Of a stretch of DNA of 64,000 nt, positions 1-7,929 are shown piece after piece. The stretch covers positions 1-64,000 of the forward strand of contig CALCJM010000036.1 of the NCBI GenBank assembly GCA_937967505.1. Reading direction: 5' to 3'. The DNA is from an uncultured Pirellulaceae bacterium. GTDB lineage: Bacteria; Planctomycetota; Planctomycetia; Pirellulales; Pirellulaceae. Both the position numbers and the translations under genes were made by a program. The notes under the pieces are model-generated. The model was not told where the DNA came from and did not search any database. It worked only from the letters and a program-made list of their open reading frames with translations. How positions within the stretch are numbered: position 1 is the stretch's first letter; each line of letters begins with the position of its first letter.

Positions 1-1676
1 GTTTAATTGCATTGGGTTTCCCCACTGTCGTCCCGGGCCAGATCGAGCCACCGAAACCGCAAACCGCCAAATCAGTCAGTGCGGATGCTGATGGCAGGAC
101 TTTTGATTTGCCGGGCAACCGCCCCCACCGCGAGCAGTGGCTTCAGGATGCGGGGTTTGGCATGTTCATTCACTGGAGTCACGACAGCCAAATCGGCAGT
201 GTAATCAGCCACAGCATGGTTGGCGCGACGCGTCAGTACAACGACTGGTTTATTAACGAACTACCTGCGACCTTTAACCCCAAACACTGGGACCCTGACC
301 AGGCGGCGGCTTTGGCGAAAGTCTGCGGAATGAAATATGTCGTGCTAACAGCCAAACACCATAGCGGGTTTTGCCTGTGGGATACCGACACGACAGATTT
401 CAAGATTACCAACACGCCGTACGGCAAGGATATTTTTGGGGATTACGTCAAAGCGTTGCGAAAGTACGGGATCGCGGTGGGCGTTTATTATTCACCGGAA
501 GATTTCGCCTGGTTGCATCGAAACGGTCATGAGGTTCGACGGGCGGGCCCGAAACTGCTCAACCCGGACGGACACGACGCCTACGGGAAATTTGTCGAAG
601 CGCAGGTCACTGAACTATTCACGCGCTACGGCAAGATCGACATGCTGTTCATCGATGGCGTGGGTGAGAAAACAACGAAGCAAACCTGCTGGCGATTACA
701 ACCGGACTGCCTGGTGACGCGTGGAGAAATTGAAACGCCGGAGCAGTTTGTGCCCGGTAAACCACCAGAGGGTCCGTGGGAATCCAACCTGACGATGGGC
801 ACGCAGTGGCAATACAAACCGACCAATGACGTTTACAAATCAGGGACACGGATTTTGGAATTACTGATCGAGACACGTGCCAAAGGCGGGGCAATGATGA
901 TGAACATCGGACCGCGGCCCACCGGCGAAATTCCGATCGAACAGGAGTCGCGTCTGCGGGAGGTCGCTTTGTGGCACGCAGTCAACCGCGCATGTATCCA
1001 CCAGACGCGCCCGTGGGTCGTCGCCAACGAGGAAAACATCTGGTTCACCAAATCCAACAACCAGAATGCGCTGTATGCGATCCTGACACGGGTGCCGGAT
1101 TGGGCGCGCGGCGATCGCAAACAGTTTCTGCTTCGCTCGGTCAAGGCGACCGGGGAAACCAAAATCAGCACCCTTGGCCACAACGGCAAATTCACCGAAT
1201 ATGCACCGGAGGCCGATGTCACACCTCGATTCAGCCAAACCGATCAGGGGCTGGAGATTTCGGTGTGCCGTGGCCAGCGTTTGTACAACAACCACAAGTG
1301 GCACAACCCCGTCGTGGTAAAACTGGAAAACGTCCTGCCTGCTTTCGATACGCCGCCATGGGCCGAGACGCAGACCGCCAGTGTGGCGGACGATGGTTTG
1401 GTCACGCTTAGTGGCAAACTGGTTGAATTGGCTGCGGCAGAAGGGGTCGATGTCGGGTTTGAATACCAGGTGTACGCGGGTTTTGCGGAAGTGATGTACA
1501 ACACGCAGTGGACGCAAACGACGCTCCAGCCCATGAAATCAGCTGGTGATTTTTCGTTTCAACTGCAAGGACTCAAACCGGGAACCGATTATCATTTTCG
1601 GGCAATTGTAAAACATCCGAAAATTACCATGCGGGGCGACCACGTCCGGTTTCGCTCAAAAGAGCAGCCCAAGTAA
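1..1676 (+). CDS. Alpha-L-fucosidase, GH29 family (5' end outside window)
   Basis: Exported glycoside hydrolase expected to release terminal alpha-L-fucose from algal or other fucosylated glycans. The frame is open to the left edge of the window and reads LIALGFPTVVPGQ just before the mature region, which looks like the end of a signal peptide, so the true start lies upstream; a TTG at 12 is only an internal codon. GH29 marks are the early FGMFIHWSHDSQIGS segment, a KYVVLTAKHHSGFCLW segment, and YGKIDMLFIDG, which holds the Asp at the position of the family nucleophile. A GGAMMMNIGPRPTGEIP segment follows, as in the family. The last 120 or so residues look like a beta-rich accessory domain. 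Family assignment is firm; the fucosyl linkage is not visible from sequence. Confidence 0.9.
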   Translation, partial: LIALGFPTVVPGQIEPPKPQTAKSVSADADGRTFDLPGNRPHREQWLQDAGFGMFIHWSHDSQIGSVISHSMVGATRQYNDWFINELPATFNPKHWDPDQAAALAKVCGMKYVVLTAKHHSGFCLWDTDTTDFKITNTPYGKDIFGDYVKALRKYGIAVGVYYSPEDFAWLHRNGHEVRRAGPKLLNPDGHDAYGKFVEAQVTELFTRYGKIDMLFIDGVGEKTTKQTCWRLQPDCLVTRGEIETPEQFVPGKPPEGPWESNLTMGTQWQYKPTNDVYKSGTRILELLIETRAKGGAMMMNIGPRPTGEIPIEQESRLREVALWHAVNRACIHQTRPWVVANEENIWFTKSNNQNALYAILTRVPDWARGDRKQFLLRSVKATGETKISTLGHNGKFTEYAPEADVTPRFSQTDQGLEISVCRGQRLYNNHKWHNPVVVKLENVLPAFDTPPWAETQTASVADDGLVTLSGKLVELAAAEGVDVGFEYQVYAGFAEVMYNTQWTQTTLQPMKSAGDFSFQLQGLKPGTDYHFRAIVKHPKITMRGDHVRFRSKEQPK

Positions 1677-1680
1677 CAAC

Positions 1681-1983
1681 AACGTGGCTACGCTCGCCAG
1701 AGCGTGGAAGCACAACAGACAACACAAGGCTCACCCCAAACCGTCCACCGTCTGGCGACGGTAGCTACGTTGTTACCAAACAACGTGGCTACGCTCGCCA
1801 GAGCGTGGAAGCACAGCAGACAACACAAGCCTCACCCCAAACCGTCCACCGTCTGGCGACGGTAGCTACGTTGTTACCAAAAAACGTGGCTACGCTCGCC
1901 AGAGCGTGGAAGCACAGCAGACAACGCAAGCCTCACCCCAAATCATCCACCGTCTGGCGACGGTAGCTACGTTGTTGCCAAAC
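1681..1983. repeat. Three tandem 101-bp units of palindromic element A
   Basis: Three nearly identical units begin at 1681, 1782 and 1883. Each unit has one hairpin of ACGCTC-GCCA-GAGCGT and, about 45 bp further, a second of ACCGTC-TGGC-GACGGT; the two arms are diverged reverse complements of each other, so the unit is itself a long imperfect palindrome. Related copies lie at 4954, 18796 and 28809. The array follows the fucosidase stop directly and fills most of the 463-bp gap before the next gene. Short open frames inside it (peptides reading HRLATVAT) come from the repeat and are not genes. Confidence 0.9.
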
Positions 1984-2139
1984 AACGTGAAGACACTCAT
2001 CAAACCGCTAGCACCCGTGGAAAATATAACGATTAGGCCAACTTTTCCGAATCGGGTTTATCTTTGGCCAAAAACCCGTCGATTGACAACGATGGATCAG
2101 GGGGTTCCGTCAACTGCAACAACGCTTCGATAAACCATT

Positions 2140-2658
2140 ATGTCCCATCTCAATCAATTGCCAGCTTCGAAGATCAATTCAAAAACTGTAATCCTGTCGG
2201 CCTGCCGGCGGGTTACCCTGGCGATGTTGATTCTCGCCGGGACAGTTCTGTCTACCGGCTGCTCCACTTTGCCCAGCTCTCTTTCAGCGAACGGCTTGTT
2301 TAAGGATGGGGCAAAATCCCCGGTGGCGACCGGATCCCAAGCCCAATACCTGGTCGACATGCAGATGTCGATCGGAGGCGGCAAGAAATACCGTGGTACA
2401 ATCAATGAAGGCACAACGGTCCAGTCCGCTCTGACCGCTTCGGGTGCGACCAAGAAATTTCGCAAGATGGATGTCGTCGTAATGCGGAAAGTCGAAGGCA
2501 TCTACAAACCGCTGAAGATGACTTGCGATTACAACTCGGCTCAAAAAGCGGTTCGACCGGAAACGGACTACGCACTGCAACACGGCGACCGAATTGTGAT
2601 CAGTCCCAAATCGGACAACCAGTTGCTGCAGATGCTGGGGACTTTTGCCGACCAATAA
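2140..2658 (+). CDS. Putative lipoprotein with SLBB-like domain
   Basis: 172-residue protein with a positively charged start, a hydrophobic stretch and a lipobox ending LSTGC (Cys41), so probably a lipoprotein. The mature part contains a region around residues 85-160 ending in GDRIVISPKS, which resembles the soluble-ligand-binding beta-grasp (SLBB) fold of polysaccharide export proteins such as Wza, but without the companion export domain. Its role is unknown; periplasmic or outer-membrane ligand binding is a guess from the fold. It stands alone, with the repeat array upstream and a symporter operon 186 bp downstream. Confidence 0.6.
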   Translation: MSHLNQLPASKINSKTVILSACRRVTLAMLILAGTVLSTGCSTLPSSLSANGLFKDGAKSPVATGSQAQYLVDMQMSIGGGKKYRGTINEGTTVQSALTASGATKKFRKMDVVVMRKVEGIYKPLKMTCDYNSAQKAVRPETDYALQHGDRIVISPKSDNQLLQMLGTFADQ

Positions 2659-2844
2659 TCAGAAATCTCTGAAACGGGCACTCCCCGGAAGATGTCGCTG
2701 CGGTGTCGGGGAATCAGTCAGAAGCGTTTTTCGGCGCTTCCTTTGCTGCGGTAGTTGTGTCAAGATAATCGGGTTGAAGATTCGCGTGTCGAATCTTTTT
2801 GCATTACCTGACCACCACACTTCTTCCCGACCTGCAACCTATAC

Positions 2845-3156
2845 ATGAAATCACCGTATCAAGATGCGCCCCGCCAACCTTTAAACGCTGCTGCATCCAG
2901 GTCAGCATACTGGTCAAAAAGCCTGCAAATCGTCGGTATCGTTTTGGCATTTTGGATGTTCGTTTCTTTGGGCTGCGGGATTCTGTTCCGCGAGGCGCTG
3001 GATGCGTCGGCGCTGAGTGTAGGTGGTGCTCCTTTGGGATTCTGGATGGCGCAGCAGGGATCCATCATCGGTTTCCTGTTCCTGCTTTTCCTGTACATGG
3101 TTTTAATGAACCGCCTGGACCGCGCTCATGGTTTTGATCAGGAGGATCAATCATGA
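2845..3156 (+). CDS. Sodium:solute symporter small subunit (DUF4212)
   Basis: 103-residue membrane protein with two predicted transmembrane helices (around residues 29-49 and 68-88) and the N-terminal aromatic/charged segment seen in DUF4212 proteins. These small proteins are almost always encoded immediately before an SSS-family symporter and are thought to be its accessory subunit. Here the stop codon overlaps the start of the next gene (ATGA at 3153), so the two are translationally coupled. Confidence 0.8.
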   Translation: MKSPYQDAPRQPLNAAASRSAYWSKSLQIVGIVLAFWMFVSLGCGILFREALDASALSVGGAPLGFWMAQQGSIIGFLFLLFLYMVLMNRLDRAHGFDQEDQS

Positions 3157-4919
3157 ATCAGGATGCCTGGAATTTTATTTTCATCGGTGGTTCGTTTGCG
3201 TTGTATATCCTGATCGCGATCAGGTCACGTGCGGCCACCACCAAAGAATACTATGTTGCCAGTGGCGGTGTATCCCCGCTGGCCAACGGGATGGCGACTG
3301 CCGCGGACTGGATGTCGGCCGCCACCTTCATTTCCATGGCGGGAATCATTGCCGCCAGCGGCTACGACGCCTCCCGTTTCCTGATGGGTTGGACAGGCGG
3401 ATTTGTCCTGTTGACGACACTGATCGTGCCCTATTTACGAAAGTTCAACAAATTTACGGTGACCGATTTCCTTGGCGACCGTTTCTATTCCAATTTTGCC
3501 CGCGCCGTTGGTGTGATCTGTGCCGTGTTCATTTGCATGACTTACATCATGGGCCAGATGCGGGGCGTAGGGCTGGTATTTTCACGATTATTCGATATTG
3601 AGATTTGGCTGGGCGTGCTGATCGGGGCCAGCATCGTGTTTTTCTACGCCGGGATTGGCGGCATGAAAGGAATCACCTACACGCAGGTGGCTCAATACTG
3701 CGTGATGGTATTTGCCTATACGATTCCGGCGGTGTTCATTTCCATTTTGCTGACCGGTAACCCGGTCCCCCAACTTGGCTTGATTGGCGACTTCACCAAA
3801 GACGGTGTCGATCCCGTGCCGTTGCTGTCCAAACTCAATACGCTCAACCAGGAATTGGGGTTTGCGAAATATACTGACGGCAGCTTTGGTAAATTGGACA
3901 TGTTCTGTATCACGACCGCGTTAATGTGCGGCACGGCAGGGTTGCCGCACGTGATCGTGCGGTTCTTCACGGTGAAATCGGTGAAGGCGGTCCGGTCCTC
4001 GGCCTGCTGGACGCTGCTGTTTATTGCCGTGGTCTATCTGACCGCTCCGGCGATCGGTGCATTTGCCAGAACGAATTTGATTTCGGAAATTCACAACTGC
4101 CAGTACAACCAGGCTCCGGCGTGGTTCAAGAATTGGGAAAACCGCGGGCTGATTGCGTGGGTCGATAAAAATGACGATGGCGTGATGCAGCACCGGTCCG
4201 GGCCTCCATTCAAAGGCAAGCCCGTTTATACATTACAGCGCGAAGAACAGGGTCCGCGTCAGGTCACCAACCCCCTGACCGACAATGCCAACGAGGTATT
4301 TTACGAACGCGACATCCTAGTGATGGCCAATCCTGAAATGGCCGGGCTGCCGATGTGGGTGATCGCGCTGGTGATGGCGGGATGCGTTGCCGCAGCACTT
4401 TCCACCGCCGCCGGTTTGTTGCTGGTGCTATCGACATCGATTTCACATGACCTGATGAAGAAAATTGTCAGCCCCAATATGAGCGACACGCATGAGGTCC
4501 TGTGGGCACGGGCCGCGTCGTTTTTCTTTTTGTGTGTGGCAGCGTGGTTTGGCATCAACCCACCGGCAGAATTTGTGGCCAAAACCGTCGCGTTTGCATT
4601 TGGCCTAGCGGCGTCTTCATTTTTTCCAACCATTCTGATGGGGATCTTTTCCAAACGCATCAACCGCGAAGGAGCCATCGCCGGCATGATCGCGGGCGTC
4701 GGACTGACAGCAGGGTACATCGTCTATTTCCAGTTCCTAGCGGGACACAAGGAGTACTGGTTCGGGATTTCGCCGGAGGGGATCGGTTGCTTCGGGATGA
4801 TCCTGAATTTCGCGGTGGCAACCGCGGTATCGGCGATCACTCCCGCCCCGCCCAAAGAGATCGTGGACATGGTAGAAAACATCCGCAATCCAAACGACGC
4901 CGGATCCGCGACGCACTAA
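3153..4919 (+). CDS. Sodium:solute symporter, ActP-like (SSS family)
   Basis: 588-residue polytopic membrane protein of the solute:sodium symporter family, closest by pattern to acetate/short-chain monocarboxylate carriers paired with DUF4212. The N-terminus has the SSS features [20 protein letters not shown] and [18 protein letters not shown], followed by about 12 further hydrophobic segments. A soluble insert around residues 310-390, rich in charged residues and containing DKNDDGVMQ (an EF-hand-like stretch), interrupts the membrane core. Substrate cannot be read from sequence; acetate, lactate or pyruvate are typical. It is translated with the small subunit by a 4-base overlap. Confidence 0.85.
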   Translation: MNQDAWNFIFIGGSFALYILIAIRSRAATTKEYYVASGGVSPLANGMATAADWMSAATFISMAGIIAASGYDASRFLMGWTGGFVLLTTLIVPYLRKFNKFTVTDFLGDRFYSNFARAVGVICAVFICMTYIMGQMRGVGLVFSRLFDIEIWLGVLIGASIVFFYAGIGGMKGITYTQVAQYCVMVFAYTIPAVFISILLTGNPVPQLGLIGDFTKDGVDPVPLLSKLNTLNQELGFAKYTDGSFGKLDMFCITTALMCGTAGLPHVIVRFFTVKSVKAVRSSACWTLLFIAVVYLTAPAIGAFARTNLISEIHNCQYNQAPAWFKNWENRGLIAWVDKNDDGVMQHRSGPPFKGKPVYTLQREEQGPRQVTNPLTDNANEVFYERDILVMANPEMAGLPMWVIALVMAGCVAAALSTAAGLLLVLSTSISHDLMKKIVSPNMSDTHEVLWARAASFFFLCVAAWFGINPPAEFVAKTVAFAFGLAASSFFPTILMGIFSKRINREGAIAGMIAGVGLTAGYIVYFQFLAGHKEYWFGISPEGIGCFGMILNFAVATAVSAITPAPPKEIVDMVENIRNPNDAGSATH

Positions 4920-4953
4920 GAACTTTCAGCTCAGAGAGAGAATCCCGCATCAT

Positions 4954-5024
4954 CGTGGCTACGCTCGCCAGAGCGTGGAGGCCTGCTTTCCAGCTCTCCA
5001 CCGCCTGGCGACGGTGGCGACGTT
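4954..5024. repeat. Palindromic element A, single copy
   Basis: A single 71-bp copy of the double-hairpin element found at 1681. The first arm has ACGCTC-GCCA-GAGCGT, the second ACCGCC-TGGC-GACGGT, and the spacer is shorter than in the 1681 array. It sits between the convergent ends of the symporter gene and dcd. Confidence 0.85.
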
Positions 5025-5053
5025 CCGGATCCACCATGCACGACGGCGTGTCG

Positions 5054-5623
5054 TTACTTCGAAAACCCGAGCTTCATTTGAGGTTCATCGGTTTCTGCGC
5101 CTTCGGGGTTCAGTTCGCGATATAACAAACTGGGTTGAATCCCTTTATTGTTTTGATACTTACCGCTCTTGTACTCTTCCACATCGCCGCTGATCTCATG
5201 ATAGAAAATTTGACAGATGGCGACGCCGGGGTAAATCTTTACCGGCTGAACGGCGAACATCTCCAAAGTCCAATAGCCGGCAAACCCTACATCGCCAAAC
5301 CCGGCGGTGACATGCACAAATAATCCCAATCGGCCAATCGAGGAACGCCCCTCAATCATCGGGACAAGATTATGAGTCTCGGTGCGTTCCACCGTACGAG
5401 CCAGGTACAACCGGTTCGGTTCGAGGGTCAGTCCCGTCTCCGGAATCACGGCCTCCCGGACCCGATTGCTTTTTTTCATGTCCAGCACCACTTCTTCATA
5501 CGTCAACACGTCGTGATGGAGCGTCAAGTTATAGCTGTTGGGGTTAAGATTTTCGGGCTTGAACGGGTCAATTTGTATGTCAGAGCCGAGACGTTTCTCG
5601 ATTTCTTTGCCCGATAGAATCAT
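5054..5623 (-). CDS. dcd: dCTP deaminase
   Basis: 189-residue protein matching trimeric dCTP deaminase, which converts dCTP to dUTP for thymidylate synthesis. The N-terminus MILSGKEIEKRL and the core block MIEGRSSIGRLGLFVHVTAG followed by GYWTLEM are the family nucleotide-binding and catalytic segments; the Glu of TLEM corresponds to the catalytic Glu. The C-terminal GKYQNNKGIQPS matches the flexible lid. Length is normal for the family. It is monocistronic and convergent with the symporter. Confidence 0.93.
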   Translation of the reverse strand: MILSGKEIEKRLGSDIQIDPFKPENLNPNSYNLTLHHDVLTYEEVVLDMKKSNRVREAVIPETGLTLEPNRLYLARTVERTETHNLVPMIEGRSSIGRLGLFVHVTAGFGDVGFAGYWTLEMFAVQPVKIYPGVAICQIFYHEISGDVEEYKSGKYQNNKGIQPSLLYRELNPEGAETDEPQMKLGFSK

Positions 5624-5948
5624 GGGAGTACCAGAGAGAGTGAGTGGAATTATCTGGGAATTAGCTGGGAGGCTTGAGGGGCTTCGGTGGTTGGTAATTA
5701 TGCCGCGCCACTGGTTTGCCGGGCCACAAAGATTGGAATTTCCTGTTTTTTCAAATGTCCAGTCAGGGAATTGTGTTGTCGCCGGCGGGCTGTGTCAACT
5801 GGCGAAAGTTTTCCACCTGCGTCTTTTCGGGCCTTTACGGCATGCCTACCCGGCAAACATTCGGGTAAAATATTACCGCTGCACGAGTTTCAAAACGTGC
5901 AATAATACCTTTGCCAGCTTTTAAGGTCCCACTTCAGGAATCCATATT
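5624..5948. other. 325-bp divergent intergenic region
   Basis: Region between the starts of dcd (minus) and the Bax1-I gene (plus), so it should carry both promoters. I see no convincing hairpin, RNA motif or additional gene; the longer open frame on the plus strand is mostly the antisense of dcd. Confidence 0.5.
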
Positions 5949-6674
5949 ATGAATGACAATCCCTATCAACACACCTATCCAGCGTCCTATGGAACGATGG
6001 CCGCTGACGCCCAAGTATCTGAGCGTGCCGAATTTATCCGCAATACGTACCTGCACTTGTTGGGGGCGATTTTGGCGTTTGTTGCCATCGAAGCGGTCAT
6101 CATCAACGTTTTTCACCAACAATTGGCCAGTATCGTTCCGATGATCACCGGCGGTTGGACATGGCTGCTGATTTTAGGTGGCTTCATGGGGGTCAGTTAC
6201 ATCGCTGACCGATGGGCACACAGCAATACCTCAAGATCGATGCAGTATCTTGGTTTGAGCACGTACGTGGTGGCCGAAGCATTGCTGTTTGTACCGCTGC
6301 TGTACATCGCCAATCACTTTGCTCCTGGCGCGATTGCGTCGGCAGGAATCGTGACGGCGTTTGTATTTGGTGGATTAACGATGATCGTATTCCTGACCAA
6401 GTATGATTTCTCGATGCTACGGTCAGCCATTACGGTCGGCGGAATGGTCGCGATGGCGCTGATCGTGGCGGGCATCATGTTTGGTTTTAGTCTGGGCGTG
6501 TGGTTCTCTGTGGCGATGGTGATTTTGGCCAGTGCCGCAATCCTGTACAGCACGTCCAACGTCCTGCACCAATATCACACCAGCCAACACGTGGCCGCTT
6601 CGCTGTCGCTGTTTGCGTCAGTTGCCCTGTTGTTCTGGTACGTGCTTCAAATTTTCATGCACTTCGACGAATAG
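5949..6674 (+). CDS. Bax inhibitor-1 / YccA family membrane protein
   Basis: 241-residue protein with a short polar N-terminus followed by seven hydrophobic segments, the layout of the Bax1-I (UPF0005, YccA/YbhL) family. The block MGVSYIADRWAHSN, the segment GGLTMIVFLTKYDFSMLR and the C-terminal ILYSTSNVLHQYHTSQHVAASLSLFASVALLFW run (HVAAS within the last helices) fit the family. E. coli relatives interact with the FtsH protease or act as ion channels; which applies here is unknown. The next gene begins 16 bp downstream, suggesting an operon. Confidence 0.85.
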   Translation: MNDNPYQHTYPASYGTMAADAQVSERAEFIRNTYLHLLGAILAFVAIEAVIINVFHQQLASIVPMITGGWTWLLILGGFMGVSYIADRWAHSNTSRSMQYLGLSTYVVAEALLFVPLLYIANHFAPGAIASAGIVTAFVFGGLTMIVFLTKYDFSMLRSAITVGGMVAMALIVAGIMFGFSLGVWFSVAMVILASAAILYSTSNVLHQYHTSQHVAASLSLFASVALLFWYVLQIFMHFDE

Positions 6675-6689
6675 AACCCAAGAGAAATA

Positions 6690-7391
6690 ATGGCTGGACG
6701 CAGAATCGAAATGCCGGGCGACTTTGATGGAGTTGCCCGGTTGTTTCCATTGCCCAATCTTGTCCTGTTCCCCGGTGTCATTCAGGCGCTCAATATTTTT
6801 GAGCCACGCTATCGAATGATGATGGAGGAAGCACTGGATGGAGACGGTTTAATCACGATGGCGATGCTTAAACCCGAACAGTTATCGACAGGCATCGAAA
6901 GACCTACACTGTTCGAGACCGTTTGTGTTGGGAAAATCCTGACGCACGCCAAACTGGACGACGGCTGCTACAACCTGCTGTTAGCCGGAGTCCACCGCGC
7001 CCGAATTCTGGAAGAGGTCAGTTTTGAATTGCCCTTCCGCAAGGCGCGAGTCGAACTGATTAACGACGAGGTTGAGGACGAACAACTGGCGGAGGACTTG
7101 AGGCAGGAAATTGTCGAACGGTTCCTTGAAATTTTGCCAACCAACTCGCATCTGGACCGTGAGTCCCTAGAAAACCTGCTGGATAGCAACGTGGCGACGG
7201 GGCAGTTGATCGATTTGATCGCCTACTCCAGCGGTGCCAACCCACTGCAACTGCAACAACTGCTCGATACGCACCAGGTCTGCCAACGCGGCAAACTGAT
7301 TCTCAAAGCCATGCGAAGCCTGGAAAACAACGTCGCCAGTGAACAAAAGATGCAGCGTCCTACTTTCCCTCCGGACTTTAGTTTGAACTAA
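6690..7391 (+). CDS. Lon substrate-binding (LON-SB) domain protein
   Basis: 233-residue soluble protein consisting of a stand-alone N-terminal Lon substrate-recognition domain. The segment LFPLPNLVLFPGVIQALNIF followed by EPRYRMMMEEAL is the hallmark start of the domain. No ATPase or Ser-Lys protease domain follows, and the C-terminal half is helical. The role of such stand-alone proteins is not established. It follows the Bax1-I gene by 16 bp and is probably co-transcribed with it. Confidence 0.85.
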   Translation: MAGRRIEMPGDFDGVARLFPLPNLVLFPGVIQALNIFEPRYRMMMEEALDGDGLITMAMLKPEQLSTGIERPTLFETVCVGKILTHAKLDDGCYNLLLAGVHRARILEEVSFELPFRKARVELINDEVEDEQLAEDLRQEIVERFLEILPTNSHLDRESLENLLDSNVATGQLIDLIAYSSGANPLQLQQLLDTHQVCQRGKLILKAMRSLENNVASEQKMQRPTFPPDFSLN

Positions 7392-7536
7392 CCGCAGGTG
7401 AACAGGATTGAGCGATTTCGTTGGTTGTTTTCGTTGATTGATTCTGAATCGCCATCAACCGGCCGTGACGTATTACAGCGGCCCCCGCCTGAACCTCCCG
7501 AATTGTATTTACTCCAATTTAAGCTCACACTTTCTT

Positions 7537-7767
7537 ATGAAAATTCAAATCAAATACTGCAACGAGTGATTCTACCTTCCTCAGGCCGCCAGTTTGGCGG
7601 CGGAAATCAAGGACAAATTGGACATCAATGTTGAACTGATCTCCGGAAGCGGCGGCATCTTTGATGTGATCGTCGATGGCCAACTGGCATACTCAAAACA
7701 GGCCAACGGCAATCAGTTTCCACAGTCCGATGTCCTGATCAAGCAACTGCAGCAACCGGAAGAGTAG
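7537..7767 (+). CDS. SelW-like (Rdx family) selenoprotein with in-frame TGA (Sec)
   Basis: 76-codon gene that standard gene callers would miss because codon 11 is TGA (7567-7569). Reading TGA as selenocysteine gives MKIQIKYCNEUFYLPQAASL at the start and SGSGGIFDVIVDGQLAYSK later, which is the complete thioredoxin-like Rdx/SelW fold: the redox motif is C8-x-x-U11, exactly where family members carry CxxC or CxxU, and the GSGGxFDVxVDG strand-turn is conserved. The frame is otherwise open to a TAG stop at 7765. A 7-bp perfect hairpin with a GTT loop begins 15 nt after the TGA, as in bacterial SECIS elements. No clear Shine-Dalgarno site is seen. The alternative, a nonsense-mutated pseudogene, is less likely because everything around the TGA is intact. 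SelA/SelB are not in this window. Confidence 0.82.
7585..7601 (+). promoter_or_regulatory. Putative bacterial SECIS hairpin
   Basis: Perfect 7-bp stem GCCGCCA / TGGCGGC (7585-7591 with 7595-7601) closing a GTT loop, located inside the coding sequence 15 nt downstream of the in-frame TGA. Known bacterial SECIS elements lie just after the UGA and carry a G in the first positions of the apical loop; both hold here. Function is inferred. Confidence 0.65.
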
Positions 7768-7929
7768 CGGATAACTGCCCGTTGGGTTTTCGCACCGCCC
7801 TGCGTCCGACCAATTGCGGTTCGCCGCCCCAGCTTTCTACACGCTGGCTGACAACAGCGGCAAGGCGCTTCCTTTCTTTCTTTGCTTTACGCATCGACAA
7901 AAATTTGTCGGTGACCAATGCCACATCAA

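Noticed and set aside
861-1517. A 218-residue minus-strand frame inside the fucosidase
   Set aside because: It is antisense to GH29 motifs and shows no protein family signature.
1681-1983. Regular 101-bp spacing as a possible CRISPR array
   Set aside because: The units are contiguous and near-identical over their whole length, with no variable spacers, so it is a tandem repeat.
1906-2133. A 75-residue frame inside the repeat array
   Set aside because: It is made largely of repeat sequence (HRLATVAT) and has no domain or start context.
7398-7634. A 78-residue plus-strand frame overlapping the SelW-like gene
   Set aside because: It overlaps the better supported selenoprotein in another frame and has no recognisable features.
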